Source: Bombyx mori
Taxonomy: Eukaryota; Arthropoda; Insecta; Lepidoptera; Bombycidae
Assembly (NCBI RefSeq): GCF_030269925.1
Contig: NC_085107.1
Location: 4,960,001 to 5,024,000 of the forward strand
Reading direction: 5' to 3'
Length of the DNA stretch: 64,000 bases
Below are positions 34,301 to 47,690 of the stretch, in pieces. How positions within the stretch are numbered: position 1 is the first letter of the stretch; each line of letters begins with the position of its first letter. A model generated the notes under the pieces. The model was given only the letters and a program-made list of their open reading frames with translations, made no database searches and had not been told where the DNA came from. Made by a program: the position numbers and the translations under genes.

Positions 34301-37300
34301 GGGACCGGCTGACCATTTATCACCGCTAGTCATTGCTATAGGACGATCGTAATCTTTTGTGTCATACTTGTGTTCCCTGTTATCCCTAGCCAAGTCGGTG
34401 TGTGGTATAGGATGCGGTTTATGATTCACAGGGTGACAAGCTTCTTTTGTAAGATCTCTAGCGTTATGCAAATCTAATGCTTCTTCTTTCTCTTGTACCG
34501 GTTCTTGATCGTAATCTCTTTTAATAGTTTTTAAGTCTTCGGGCTTTTCATCTTTTGCTTCTATGAACGGTTCTCCTTGTGCAGAAACCTCGACAGTGTT
34601 TTTCTTCGATATGAGTTGCATTCTCAGTCTGTCAACTAGATTAAGGGTCTCCTGCACACCTTGTTCTTTTGTATCTTCTTTAAATAAAAATTCGGGGTAG
34701 GTACCGAATCTTTTCATAATATCATCGTGATTAAAGCCATCATCAATTGCCACCATTTCATAATCAAAGTCATTTTCTTTTGGTTGCGGCGAAAACATTG
34801 ACCTATTAGGATTTACGGCCGATGGAATCTTCGCACTTTTCGATATCTCAACTCCTTGGACGTGACTAGCATCTTGAGCTATAAATTTTCTTTCCGGGTC
34901 TAATATGGAACGCTTTCTAATGTTTCTTATCATAGCATGATCAACATCTAATGAATCCAATGTAGCTGTCCTAGCATCCATAGGAGTTTTTGGAGATTTT
35001 ATCATAGTGTTTTCATTTAAATTCGCTTGGATTTTGGCAATCATTTTAACACTGCTTTTGTCTGCAGAGTCAGAGTCTAGCGACTTGTCTTCGGTCATAT
35101 ATTTTTCGTGTCCTCCGGGTTTTTCAACCGGCGTTGGAAGCGCAACTGGACTGGGTGCTTTTGGTAACCAATCTTTATCATTATCGGTGTATGCATCGTT
35201 GATTGGAATTGGGCTTTTCTTTTCAGGCAACATTTGAACTACCTTCTCAATAGAAACAGGCTTTTTTATCGGTGACAAATGACTACGCTCTCCTACGGCA
35301 TTAACTTCATGTTTACTCATTCTACGTTCTTTAGTTACGGGATGACGTATTTCTTCTGGCAGCAGTTTAATCTCTTTAACAGTTACTGGTTCCTTTACAC
35401 TCATACGCCTACTTGTTAAAGATTTCTGTTTTAAATCAGCATTCTTTTTAGGACTAGCCTCATTCATTTGCTGTGGTTCAGGTGGTTCAACTTTTTCTTC
35501 ACTTAAGGTAGGTTGCATTTTTGTCAAAGGCTTTATTGTAACTTCGCTTTTGACTGGTTCATCACAATTTGTTACTTCTACTTTTATCTCTTGCTTTATT
35601 TCCTCGTTCGCTTTCCACTCCGAAGCCGGAAGTTCACAGGACTGGTTGCTCTCTTTCGTAGATTTATCTGGTCCAAGGGTAGGTTCTGGGTCGTCTTTGG
35701 ATGGTTTTCTAGATCCGGCATCAGGCTTATCAAACAAATTTCCGCTTGCAGTAATGCTTCTGGTCCGAGCACGTGAGGCAGCACGCGCGTTGTTGGTTCG
35801 GATTGATTCCGCTCTTTCAACAGACGGTGATGGTACCCTACACTCGAACCCCCGTTCGGAAGTTTTAAGCTTCTTGTCAAGGGTCTTGCGTGGGGACGCA
35901 TCAGTTGAAATACTTTTCCCCTTCCTTCTTCGTCTTGGTCTTCTTGGAGTGGGACTTTCAGATCCTGATCTGTTGTAGTCCCTTGAACTGTCGGTATCAC
36001 TCGAAGCACTCGTTGAAGACAACGGCTTGGACACCTTGTCAAGAAAGGGCAAGTCCACTGTCGGTCTAGTAGTTGGTTGAGGTGAAAACATAGAAGGTTT
36101 TCTAATAGCAGGTTTTATTTCTGGCGCTTTGGAGATTGGTTTAATTTCGTGTTTCTCTTGTTCTTCTTCCGAGCTCGAAGACGATGAACAACTGCTGCTA
36201 CTAGAGTTTGAAGAAGAACTAGAACTTTGTTTTAGTGGCACTCTAATAACTTTTATTTCCTCTTTCTTGGGTGATATTTTGGATGTTTCAGGTCGTGCAA
36301 AATCTTTCTTTTTATCATTATCTGATTCAAGAAGTGGTTGCTTGTTACCAAGTCCTCCTTTGATATGTGCAGCAGCTTTCTTTGCTGCTTGTCTTTGAGG
36401 AACATATGCTATTGTTTCTTTCTCGGCATCCTTAGATTTCTTTCTATTGATTTTACCTGGGACTTCTTTAATCTCTTTATCTTTTGCTTTGTCTTTAAAC
36501 TTAATTTTGCTTTTTGAGTCTTCGGTAAGTTTTTCCGGTGGTAGTTCTTCTTTTTTAACGGCAGCAGTTGAACGCATATTTTCTGAAGCTTTTTTTGCTG
36601 CTTGTCTTTGGGGAACTATCAAATCAGTTGGATTGTGCTTTTTCTTTAGATACTTAACACTTAATCTATTTTTTACTTGACTATCCACTTCAAGTTTAGG
36701 GATGTTTTTTTTATCCTTCTCGTTTTTATTTGATGGTTTTCTGCCTCTTTTTTTAGGGGCAGGTTTTTCATCTTCAATTGCATTAAGTTTTTTTTCAGAC
36801 TGTGAAGGAACAAACTCCTTCATAGCTGCTTTAGTTCGAGGAAGTGATTGTTGTGAATCATTGACAATGGGAGATTTCTCAGTCTTTATTTTATCGTTTC
36901 TAGACTTTTCAAGCTTTACTTTGTCTGCAACTTTGAAATCTGATTTGTTACGTGCCAAATCCTCGCTACTATCGGAATAGATATCTAAAGGAAACTTATT
37001 GTTTCTTGTAGTTCTCATTGGCATCAAATCTTCACTGTCAGTACCAGACTGTCCCACCTTTCCTGCAGTCATTTCCTTTTCCATTTGTTGTAGGGTCTTA
37101 CTACGAGTTCTGTCCTTTTTTATTTTACTTGTTTTTACTATAGTTTCATCCTCACTGCTGCTTTCAACAAAAGCTTTAGATTGTGGTACTTTTTTCTTCT
37201 TTCTCTCAGGCTTTTTTGGAGATCTCTTACTCTTCGATTTTGCAGAGATCTTTTTTTTTGGCGAAGTAGTAGGTTTTTTTTCGTCCTCATCAGTACTTGA

Positions 37301-38478
37301 ACCAGTCCTGCCGCGATGTCTTCTATTCGTTTCTGGTGCACTTTCTTCACTAGAGAGACCACTGTACATACTACCACTTCGACGCGATCCATTAACATAG
37401 TGTTTCTTGTAGGGATTTGCCGCTCTCGAACTTCGAACTAATCCATTGCGATCTTTTTTTTTCTCGTCACCCGACTCAGGCGGAGCTATTCGCGCCATTA
37501 ATTCGTCAAAGTCATTTTTATGATCAGGGGCATTGGGATGAGAATAAAGTCGATCATATATTGAAGGACCGTGATTTGCTTCTATTATAGCTGTCAATTC
37601 ATGGTCTGGAATAGCAGTTCCAGAAGATAAAAGTGAGATTTGTTTATGAAATGTTTGTTCTCTCATACGAAAAAACGATCGAGACAATTTTTCTCGCCTA
37701 CTAACCATGTAACATAAATTACGAACCCTTTCAAGATCTTGCCTGAGCTGGACAAACATTTTCATTTTATCGAGGTCGGCTTGTTCCTGTCTATGAGTAA
37801 GGAGCTCACTATCATCAGATTTAGGTGGCAAAAGGGGACGGTTGTGACCCGCCCGCCTTTTTAATTTCCAGTAGTTGTAAATATAATGAATAGCATCCTG
37901 ATCAACATCTAATAAATGCGTACTGATATCTTTTACGTTCACGTGTTTGTCAAACTCCCGCTCTATCTCCTGCAATCGCGCGGCACGAGCTTGAGTTTTT
38001 TCCTCTGAAGTCATATCTTTACGGCGTTTCCTTTTAACCTCCTCCTCTTCTGAACCTGAACCTGGACATTTTTCTTTTTTCGAATTAACACTATGCCTCT
38101 GACAATAAGATCGTAACTTTACGCCGTCGTCGGCATTTTCATCCTCAATTATCGCACGCATTTCTAAACCATGTTTAAACGCACAAGTAACATGATAAGC
38201 TGTTTTGCAAGTTTTAACAGAACATTGAATACAAGCCCCTTTACGTTCGCGGCAAAGAACACATACGAGCGACCATCGGGACGCGGGTATAGCAGATATT
38301 TTTGTAATAGGTTCCATTTTTTCAGCACAACCGATAGACACCTCTGGAATCCATAAGACGCAGCTGACGTGTGCCCACTTCCGCCCGAGTGGAGTACATT
38401 TCATGGCACCACCGAGGTTAGGGCACAGAACACAGACAGGTCTTACACCGTCGCCGCACGGTCGACACAGCCACTGAC
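31343..38478 (-). CDS. rno: rno (PHD finger protein rhinoceros, JADE family), terminal exon 5
   Basis: This 7,136-bp exon encodes residues 261-2637 of a 2,637-residue protein built from five exons (62145-61970, 59157-58963, 56148-55932, 40236-40047, 38478-31343). The acceptor is TTTCAG|GTCAG. It supplies the last Cys pair of PHD1 (C264, C267) and the extended PHD module (C275, C278, H296, C299, then VCVLCRERKGACIQC to YCQRH at about 388). A JADE-conserved helical block follows (IHYIYNYWKLKRRAGHNRPL, RQDLERVRNLCYMVSRREK). The remaining roughly 2,000 residues are predicted disordered: Lys/Ser-rich with a poly-Ser/acid run at about 1020, Pro-rich parts and a basic C-terminal stretch near 2500. 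Drosophila Rno is a nuclear PHD protein that restrains EGFR signalling in the eye. Vertebrate JADEs scaffold HBO1 acetyltransferase. A similar chromatin role is inferred. Drosophila Rno is larger, about 3,240 residues as I recall. Confidence 0.96.
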
Positions 38479-40046
38479 CTGAAACACAGCAATTTAGCTT
38501 AAATAAGTACTTGTTAAATATCTTCTACATAACTCTCCTAATAATTTGGAACTCACTATATTCAAATAAATTTATTTTATTTACGTAATTGCGTAAACAC
38601 GCACAGTTGTTGAGTTACCCTTAATGAGGTAGAATATTAATATGTTATTTTATTTTACATTTTAAATAAATATAAATGTGATAGAATATTAAAGTTAAGT
38701 TTCAAGCTAATGGATACTCATGATTTTAATTTTACTATTGTAAAATGTGTCACTGCAATTCTTCTAACTGTTCAAACTAATCGAAATGAGTAAGAATATA
38801 AATAAATGAAATAAACACCAAGTGTTTTTAAATGATTCTGAGACTTAAAGGAAATAATTAATATCTCGTATAAATATAATATATATCATTATTTTTTTTT
38901 TGCTGATTTCATTTCGCATATTATGGTATACTAAAACCTAATACTAAAAGAGGATGATGTAATTTTTTACAAAATTATTTACTAATAAGAAGTAATTAAA
39001 AAAAATCAATTTAAAGGTGAGAAAAAAATTATACTTTCTTTGCAGGTGGTAAAACGCGAAAATAATAAAATAATCTTCTTCCCACCATTTTCAAGTTAAT
39101 TTAACTAAATAAATAATCGTATTTATTAAATGAAAAATCCGTAAGTTGCAAACCGTGTCTATTTAAATGATTTATGAATGAAAAATTTGACACATTTTCT
39201 TAACCATTTACCATTACCTTAACCTTTACCATTTACCGATAACTACATTAATGTAAATTATTTGCCTTAATTAAACATATTATCCGGTAAAATGAATTAA
39301 AACTTGGTTTGATTAAAAATCATCCAAGTTTCATTCATAAATATATATATACACAACATGAAAAGCCACATTTCAAGGAAATAACAACAGGAGCGCGTAG
39401 GTAGATTGAGTAAGTGAAACTTTAATTGTTCAAAATATTGAATGAATTCAAGAATTAAGCATCACAAATTTTTTGCAAATACATATACTCACACCTCAGT
39501 CACACTGGTTAATACAGACCACACGAGACCAACACAGCAATATTATTTTCAATTATAATTGCGAAAACAATATGTACTATATCGTTACGTATGTGTAACG
39601 TGAATTTACATTCGATGCTTTGAATTTTGACCGTTCCAAGTAATTAAGTATAAGTGAATTGTCACAACAGTGAAACTACTCAAAAGAGCAGATTTAATCA
39701 ACACGAAAAAGCAAAGGGCAGTGAAGTTAAAGCTATTTACTGTTTTTTTTTTATTAAATAAATTTTGTTTATTATTTGTGCCTGTAAAAAGTTTTTCTTT
39801 ATTATTTACTAACAAGAAACCATTACATTGTTCTTAAAAGGTGTATTATATTCGTAATAGAAGTTACATTCATGTGATTCAAAACGGTGGTAAGCCCAGC
39901 CAGTGTGTTCTAATTTAAGACACAAATGCTATGAACATCGAACAGTTACGGTCCAATCATACCGATCTCCTCGTGTTGTTGTTAGTGGGCAGCACGGATG
40001 ATGCGACAGTCGGTTGACTGACAGTTCGTAGCCTCTTCGTACTTAC
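38479..40046 (-). other. rno: rno intron 4
   Basis: 1.57 kb, AT-rich, GTAAGT...CAG, no recognised transposon. Confidence 0.85.
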
Positions 40047-40236
40047 CGTCGGGGATAACAGTTATGCCATAACAAGCCTGGTGAACGCAAATATTACAAG
40101 AGTCGCAGAACACCATTTCATTTCCATCTTCAGAGTCCGGCGATCGGCACACGTCACAAATTACATTCTCGTCGTACTCGATACCGAGGCCCTCTTCAGA
40201 CTTCATTATAGCTTGAATTTTGTCCCATGTTCGAAT
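40047..40236 (-). CDS. rno: rno exon 4, PHD1 finger
   Basis: 190 bp, residues 197-259 plus one base. The acceptor is TTTTTCAG|ATTCG and the donor GACG|GTAAGT. It encodes [20 protein letters not shown], then [23 protein letters not shown]1 ligands seen here are C223, C226, C240, C243, H248 and C251; the last two, C264 and C267, come from exon 5. The finger is complete and matches JADE proteins closely. In that family it reads the histone H3 tail. Confidence 0.95.
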
Positions 40237-40839
40237 CTGAAAAATATCACAAAACACATAGATAATAGGAACAAGATTGAGTTAAGAACGACTTTTGCTT
40301 TGTAATCGGGGAATAGTAATCTCAAATTGTACAATTATTTGAATATTTTACGAGCAAGTCCGGATGCTTTTGAATACGTATGAAAAATTATCGTTTAAAA
40401 AAACACGCAGGCAGCAAAGAAAAAAGATAATTAATACCTATTTAATTGACGTACGACTTCCTTCCGTAAATCACTTCCTACAAAAACCGAGCTAAATTTG
40501 ATAAGAAGAACAACTATGTTCACGAAATACTAAAAACAGGAATTTCCTTTTATAACACTACGCCCATGCTCAAGTAAATTCTGATCGTGAATGATCACGA
40601 AAACTGCAAAATATCCAACGCATCGGAGATTATTGACTCAATAATAATTGTCAATCAATTCATTAATCAGTCAATTGTCAATTAAACAATGTCACATTAT
40701 AATGCACAGTTAAAAAAGTAATTTTCCTTAGGGATTCTGCTACCAAAGACTTATATTGCAACTTAATATCTTAATAGGTAATTATTGAGTTCATTCTTAT
40801 TTCACATTTATTCGATGCAATTTAATTTTAAGAGCTCAC

Positions 40840-41014
40840 TTTTTTTTCCCTACCTATGCTGATAGCCTTGAGAGGCTATTTCAGCTTCACCCTAACGTTT
40901 GTAGGTGAGCTCGCGGGGCTCAACCGGGGTTGCTAACACTGACTCTAGCAAGAGCAGTGCTTCGCAGAATCTACCACCGGATCGGAAACGCGACCCACTG
41001 AGAAGATCCGGCAT
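40840..41014 (-). mobile_element. BMC1-type LINE 3' end in a Bm1-like remnant
   Basis: T-run, CCCTACCTATGCTGATAGCC, down to GACCCACTGAGAAGATCCGG. GAGCTCAC at 40832-40839 and 41015-41022 is an 8-bp duplication. The following ACAGCCTACCTATAGTTG and GGTTACCGGAGTCTATACAT look like a diverged Bm1, so the target was probably a SINE. Confidence 0.82.
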
Positions 41015-42346
41015 GAGCTCACAGCCTACCTATAGTTGTACGGTTACCGGAGTCTATACATATCAAAACTTCAATGCAACACTCAAACAAAGGAATCCTA
41101 ATCTCATGCACGGTATTACTGTAAGTCCCATCATAAATATACTATAAAGATATATGCTAGAAATACAATAGAAAATAATAAAAAGTAGTAGAAAATTTGA
41201 AAACAATAAAAAATTGCGTATAGAAGTGCAACGAATTATTGTCTCATGTATCCCAGGAAAAACAAATATAATTCTAGGGCGATATATTTTCTATGGAATG
41301 TATGGCCTATTTTACTGAAACTGTGTTATCGTTTATATTCGAAATACATAATTCTGCATTTATCTTAACGCTAATTAAAACGCTTCGTCGTTACGAAACA
41401 ATGAAAAACAATGAAAAGATCTACACTTTGAATTGAGTTAGCTCTGAATAGAAACGTAAAGATAAGCATTTTGTCGATACGTCGGTCTTCATTCTCTATT
41501 TGTTAGGTTCTAAGAATGCATTGGTTGTCTGGATGGTTGTCAGTGCAAATGAAAGTTTGGATCCTACAAACGGTAACTTAATTATAGAAATTGTTTCTAT
41601 AATGAGAAGTTACTCGTCTATGGGTTGATTTTCATTAAGAGACACGAATTCTTTATCTTGCGTTAAAGACGATACGAATTTAGATTCTCGAAAGGGAATG
41701 TCACGTGTCATGCTTTTCAATTAAGGAAGTTGACTCAAAATTTTCCGTTGTGATTTAAAATACGATGAAACGAAATTTACACTTGAAAAGCGACACGAAA
41801 AAGATAAATATCTATAGGATATATATAACCTGCCTGAAAACTAGTTTAAAAACTTGTGTAGATTTCTTACATCTGAATTTTGCGATGTGACTAGTTCCTA
41901 TTTTCTTTTCTTAATTTATTACTGAAGAAAATTTTTATATGACAAATTCTGAGTCGTTTTTAGTCCAATTAAAAGTCTATTGTCGATCGTCCACTAATGA
42001 GTACGATATCTTATTGAGTATTCAAGCATTAAATTGCAGAGCTTCTTCATAATTTCATAAAATAAAAATCAAGATCCAAGAATCGTATACCTGTATAGAT
42101 ATAAATGCAACCTTTGAATAATAAGAATATGATACTCGAGGGATATTAAATCTGAGAACGAACTAACAAAACATTTTATGATGATCCGCGTTTCAACGTA
42201 TAAAACTTAGGTGAGTTCCTAGAATCTGTCAGCGCATTTCCAATATAAGCAAGGTACCTACATGAAGCCAGTGCATCGTAAGCGAAAACATGTTATCAAA
42301 AGGATTAAATTTCTTAACTTCACGATATTTCACATTATGCATTTAG

Positions 42347-42700
42347 TTTTTTTTTTTTTGCTTAGATGGGTGGACAAGCTCACAGCCCAACTGGTGTTAA
42401 GAGTGGTTACTGGAGCCCATAGACATTTACGATGTAAATGCGCCACCCACCTTGAAATATAAGTTCTAAGGTTTCAAGTATAGTTACAACGTCTGCCCCA
42501 CCCTTCAAACCGAAACGCATTACTGCTTCACGGCAGAAATAGGCGGGGTGGTGGTACCTACCCCGGCGGACTCACAAGAGGTCCTACTACCCGTAATTAC
42601 GGGTTTGATTTTTATTACACGATGTTATTCCTTCACCGTGGAAGTCAATCGAGAACATTTGTTGAGTACGTATTTCATTATTTACGTGGTGATTCTAAGA
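42347..42700 (-). mobile_element. Bm1 SINE with extended tRNA-side region
   Basis: T-run, TGCTTAGATGGGTGGACAAG, then the full Bm1 body to GGACTCACAAGAGGTCCTAC. It continues into TTATTACACGATGTTATTCC and TTGAGTACGTATTTCATT, the 5' extension also present at 48793 and in the split copy at 8215. Confidence 0.88.
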
Positions 42701-42734
42701 GACGGTATCTATACTTTCTAAACTTAATTAATAT

Positions 42735-42939
42735 ATAAATCTACAGTGGTTTTTACGGATGTTCCGTTATAACTACTGAACCATGCAACCGATTGACTTG
42801 AAACTTGGTATCCATGTAGAAAATACATGTACTTAATGGATAGGCTAATATTTATATGAGTGTTGGGCTCCCTAATAATAATGACAATAAATAATAATGT
42901 TAACTTTAAATGCCCACAGAAGCGGGTGAGTACGGCTAG
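42735..42939 (+). mobile_element. Non-autonomous Helitron, 5' end degraded
   Basis: TATATAAATCTACAGTGGTT at the left and GCGGGTGAGTACGGCTAG followed by T at the right. It is the same family as 12075 and 54249, in the opposite orientation. Confidence 0.65.
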
Positions 42940-43042
42940 TTATTTATAAAACAAAAACCATTCAAAAACTTCAAAACCACTAATATCGCATTAGTTATTT
43001 AGGTTTTCAATGATCTATTCGTTTGATTATTCTTATTTATAA

Positions 43043-43376
43043 CTAGCAACCTGCCATCGCTTCGCTTCGGAAACATTAAATTTTATTATTGATAGTTGAG
43101 TCCCGCGATGTTACAACAATAACCGCGGGTGACGCCGCGGGACGAAGCTAGTCTAAAAAAGTAACCTAAGTTACTCCTTATATCATTAGCTACCTGTCAG
43201 TGAAAGTCCCATCAAAATCGGTACAGCCGTTCCAGAGATTATCCGGAACAAACAGACAGACAGACACAAAAATTGTAAAAAATGTTATTTTGGTATATGT
43301 ACCGTATCTGCATGTAGTAAAAAGCGATTAATTCAATATTACAAACAGACACTCCAATTTTATTTATATGTATAGA
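43043..43376 (-). mobile_element. Non-autonomous Helitron, 334 bp
   Basis: Runs from CTAGCAACCTGCCATCGC at the low end to TATATGTATAGA at the high end, with host A and T. It includes a short GACA repeat (ACAGACAGACAGACAC). A relative lies reversed within 53950-54165. Confidence 0.68.
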
Positions 43377-44204
43377 TTACAATAGGGGTCCGCCCCTATA
43401 GTATTTAAAAAGCCAGATTCCACTAACCCACTGTCGGAGCTCATATTTTCGAGTAAATTATTATTCGAAACAATTAAACGCCAGCAGAACTTTAGTATTG
43501 AATTAATATTAACAGAGAAATCAATGCTATTTATTTTGTGCAAAATCCTAAAGCGACCCACACAATACCGGATGCACCCGACTCTCATTTCCGACAATGC
43601 GTTTTCAATTTCCTTTGTAGCAATAGGAATATTATTAAACTAATCACCATACACAACGACCTCCTAAGAAAAACTGACAATTATTATACAAATTTATAAC
43701 AACAACAAAAAAAACATTGGGTTGATTTATAAAATACATCACCTTAACTAGAAAAGCGCAGGTAAACACAATACGACGCGACGCGCAGTAATCAGCCACA
43801 CGTCAAGTTCACAGAATACTATACGACTACAAAGCTTATTTATCCGACCAGATAAGCGTTCGTCACGGCAGAAAGCTACCAGAGTACTGAATTATTGAAG
43901 AAACTAAAGCCTTCAAGAGTGCTTGGACACCTACGCACGGTTTTTTTTCTAAGGTAGCTAGCTAGCTTGTATAAATGTGTTGTGCACATATTGTATTATC
44001 TTCTTTCTAATTGAGAAAATGCTTTGTACGTCATTAGATAGAAAGTATCAATTTCACACAATATAATAAAGTTTGCAGGTGACAGGCGTCTTGTGGGTGG
44101 AGGGAGGACATATTGATGGCTAATTAGAGATACTTGAGATCCGAGGTTAGGTTGACATTGATCTGGAAATTGTCAACATAAACAAACCTTCATTTTAAGT
44201 TCTT

Positions 44205-45068
44205 CTTCCTATTTATACACTCTTGACAGAGTGGTCGTGGTCATGCATCAGTCAGGTCCTGCAATACCGATGCTCTCGCGATGCGACGCCGTGTGGCACG
44301 ATGTTTCGCAGAGTGAGAGCAATCATTTATGTTGGAGTGAGTCACAGATGTTATGAGATCAGTCCATCGTGTTGGAGATCGTCCGCGAGATCTTTTGCCC
44401 TCGACTTTCCCTTGCACCACCAACCGCTCAATGGAGTCCTCATTACGAGTCATGTGCCCGAAGAACTTGAGGATGCGTATTTGGACTGCTGACGATAGTC
44501 TCTCCTTGATGTTGAGCTCTTTCAGGATCGAAATGTTGGTACGGTGCGCAGTCCACGGAATTCTGAGGAGACGAATCTAACACCACATTTCCTGTGCGTC
44601 AATCTTACGACGGTCTTGCATCCTCAGCGTCCACGTCTCAGCCCCATACAGAAAGATTGGAAAGACCAGGCATCTCATTAACCGAACTTTTATGTTTTTG
44701 GTTATTCTGCGGTCTCTCCAAATCTTTGTTAGCCTCTCAACTGAGGATCTTGTTACGGCGCAAAGTCTTCGGATCTCATCTTCGCAGCCTCCAGCGTTGG
44801 TGATAGTGGAGCCTAGATATACATAGCTATTAACTACCTCGCATTCCGCTATATGTTGGACTTCCGGTTGGTTGATGTTAGCACGATCTACGATCATCAT
44901 TTTGGTCTTATCACGATTGATCGCAAGTCCAAAATCCAACGCTGTGGTCTCCAGCCGGCGAAGAAGCACCTCGATTTCGTCTCTGGTTGACGCCAAGAGG
45001 GTAGTATCATCGGCGTATCTCAAGTATGATATTTTCCGACCACCAGCGGATATTATCATTTTTCATCA
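44205..45068 (-). mobile_element. RTE-like LINE, 5' truncated
   Basis: Carries the RT palm to C-terminus on the minus strand and a GAA-repeat 3' tail (plus strand TTCTTCTTCC at 44201). A short TCATTTT match at both ends may be a target duplication, but this is weak. Confidence 0.75.
44241..45059 (-). pseudogene. RTE-like reverse transcriptase, one in-frame stop
   Basis: A single frame holds the catalytic YADD box (RYADDTTLLASTRDEIEV), then FGLAINRDKTKMM, YVYLGSTITNAGG and FLYGAETWTLRMQDRR, ending with KVEGKRSRGRSPTRWTDLI. A TAG at 44577-44579 replaces the Trp normally found after MWC; reading continues in the same frame. The endonuclease and N-terminal RT are missing. The element at 2607 carries the same C-terminal motif set, more decayed. 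Confidence 0.85.
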
Positions 45069-47439
45069 TCATTTTCAGTAAAAACGTAATATTGCAAAAC
45101 ATCATGAATTATTTTCGATGATAATCTCTCACTAGACATGGCAAGATGCCAAAAACATAAGATATAGCATAAAATCACTTAAGCTTTCCTTGATTTGCAG
45201 ATATTATCATATTGAGAAAATGCTAGCAACGAATGAGATAAGAGAAACAAATTGACGGGTTGATCACATTAAAATTTAAAAAAAAGTTTAAGTATCTTTC
45301 TATGCTTCCGTTCGTGTATATATTCAGTATCTATATATTAATATATGAAGCAAAAACGTTGTACCCCTTTTTACGAAAATTTCGCGGATGGAGGCGTATG
45401 AAATTTCTCCTACTTATAGAGAATATAGAGGACTGCAGAATGTTAGTAATTTTTTTAATTATGCATAAAAAATACATTAAATCAATAAAAACAAACATTA
45501 CACATACTACCATGTATTTGACACACACACGCATGCATACTATTTGTTTATTAACAAACTTTTCTTATTGCTTATAATATGTGGTCAAATTGAGAATTAA
45601 GTAAATATTGTTTGTCTTTATTAATATTGGTCTGAAGTATAGTCTTGGCCAAATCTGGGATTATAACATAGACTTTGACTATAGAATCATAATAGTGCAG
45701 AAACTTATAATTTCAATTAATTATAGTCTAATTCCGACAACCGGGGGACCACTAGTGTTTTTTATTCAACAAAATTTTGCAGAAGAAATTGACTCCTGAA
45801 ATAGCTTAATAGTGACAATGGGTCTATGTTATTTGATAATTCAATATTATTTTTAATACAGCAACTTTAAAAACGCAGTTTCTTCCTATTGTGTACATTC
45901 CTATGTATCTGTTATATACTTCAAAGTAGGTTCTAGTCTTACCTGATATTCTCAAGTCATAAAATTCAATATTATTAAACTACATAATTTGACGATTTAA
46001 TCTAGCCCTTACTATTTTTCATTTAAAAGTCCCTACGTTTCAAACACTTTACGGACGATTAATATGTTTACAGTTTAATAATAATATTTTTTATTTATTA
46101 AAATTCCGTGAAAATAGGTATTTTATCTTAATTTTTCGTGATGTCTGTATTTAAATTGATCTTGACGAAGTTTAAATACATTAGGCGAAAATTAAATATG
46201 AAAAGCCACAAAATGTACTATGACTTCTTCTACCAAATATTGATTGAATGAATTTTAATTTACCTAAAGGCTTTTTTAGTCTTTTATAGATATATTTGCA
46301 CTTTAATAAAAGCTAAAAACATTTTACATTAGTAATTTTTGTGCTCGGAAACAGATAAAAATAATATTGGAACTGTACAAATCTAATAAAAGATGCAAGT
46401 CAAAGGGCGTGAAGCAACACGTAATAATTGCCCCCAAGCTTTCTGTTTACGAGACTTCATTGAAACAATGGCGCGCTCTCATAATCTCAAAATTACTACA
46501 CAAAATAACCACACAGAGCACGGCGAATCTTATTATCAAATTATAAACTGTACACACACTGTCCAAAGTAATAAATCACCTGTTCATCTGTCGTCAATCA
46601 CAGTTCCCATCTAAATTATCACGACGGAACACTACGTATGCAATCGGATGCACGTTACATATGCATATCGATTAGCGAACTCTGGTCGTCACTCATTTTG
46701 TACAACCTTGACCTGTTGCAATTTGTACAGAATGTTTATTATTTCTCGATTTAACGTCTACTTGTAACAGGTGTATGAATTTTCTCATTATGCACGCAAT
46801 CGTACTTCGCGGACACTACATTTTAAAATAATCTAGAACGCAGTTGTGACGCGACGTATTTGCCACTAACCGAGTCGATAGGCGCGCGTCTCGCTGCAAA
46901 TCGAGTGCACCTTATAGGTTGGAGAGATGTTTTAGTATATCTGAATATGTTCTGAATTTTAAGAATATTGGCATTATGGAAGAAACATCCTTTATATTAG
47001 TTTTTCAGTTTTAATTTGAATAAATTATTAATTAGGAAGTAATATTTTTTTCGTATTTGCTCGCCAGGTTAAGCCATAAAAACTGCTTTATTATTACTTG
47101 TGAGCCCAGACAAGTGAAATCAAAATTAAAATAAACACTTAAAATACAGAATGTTAAGAAATGAATAAATTTTCCAAAGAAATATCCTCATGTTTTATTT
47201 TAAGGTTTTCATATGAACATAAACATAGCAGATAATTTACATGAATACTTCATGACTTTAACACACGCTCATTTTCATCAATAGATAATCATAGAAAACC
47301 TTTTTTTTTTAAATCTCTTTGAATATAATCTGGGCAATCATTTCATTGAACTAATTTTCAATGGCTGTAATATGGACAGGTAGATGGACTAAGCAAATTT
47401 TTAAGGATTTAATTCTTGTACGTAGAGAAATTACCTGTG

Positions 47440-47690
47440 TGATAGTGAGTGTTTATCGCTCATAAACGTCAAATATGCAGGCCGTTGCACCTTCAAACCT
47501 CGTTTGAAGAAAGATAAACCATAGAGCCCAGGAAACAACGAGAAAGAAAGTTTATTCCAAAGTCGATTGGCTCCTGACAAAAAGATTGGAAAGGCACTGT
47601 GGATAAACGCAGTGGTGCTGCTGGGCAGTATGGATGAACTCTGCTCCAGTGGCGGACGGTCTGGTGACAAATCTGGAACGCAGTTACTAA
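47440..47690 (-). mobile_element. Dispersed repeat family B, internal part
   Basis: CAAACCTCGTTTGAAGAAAG, AGAAAGAAAGTTTATTCCAA and GGCACTGTGGATAAACGCAG share layout with the inner part of the copy at 60292. Confidence 0.55.

Noticed and set aside
35513..37400. Plus-strand open frames of 76-142 codons opposite the rno terminal exon
   Set aside because: They are antisense shadows of a long biased coding exon, Phe/Leu/Ser-rich as expected from Lys/Ser/Glu codons read backwards, with no motif or start context.
45260..45577. 105-codon hydrophobic frame
   Set aside because: AT-rich intron sequence whose composition alone gives Ile/Tyr/Phe-rich peptides; no start context or conservation signal.
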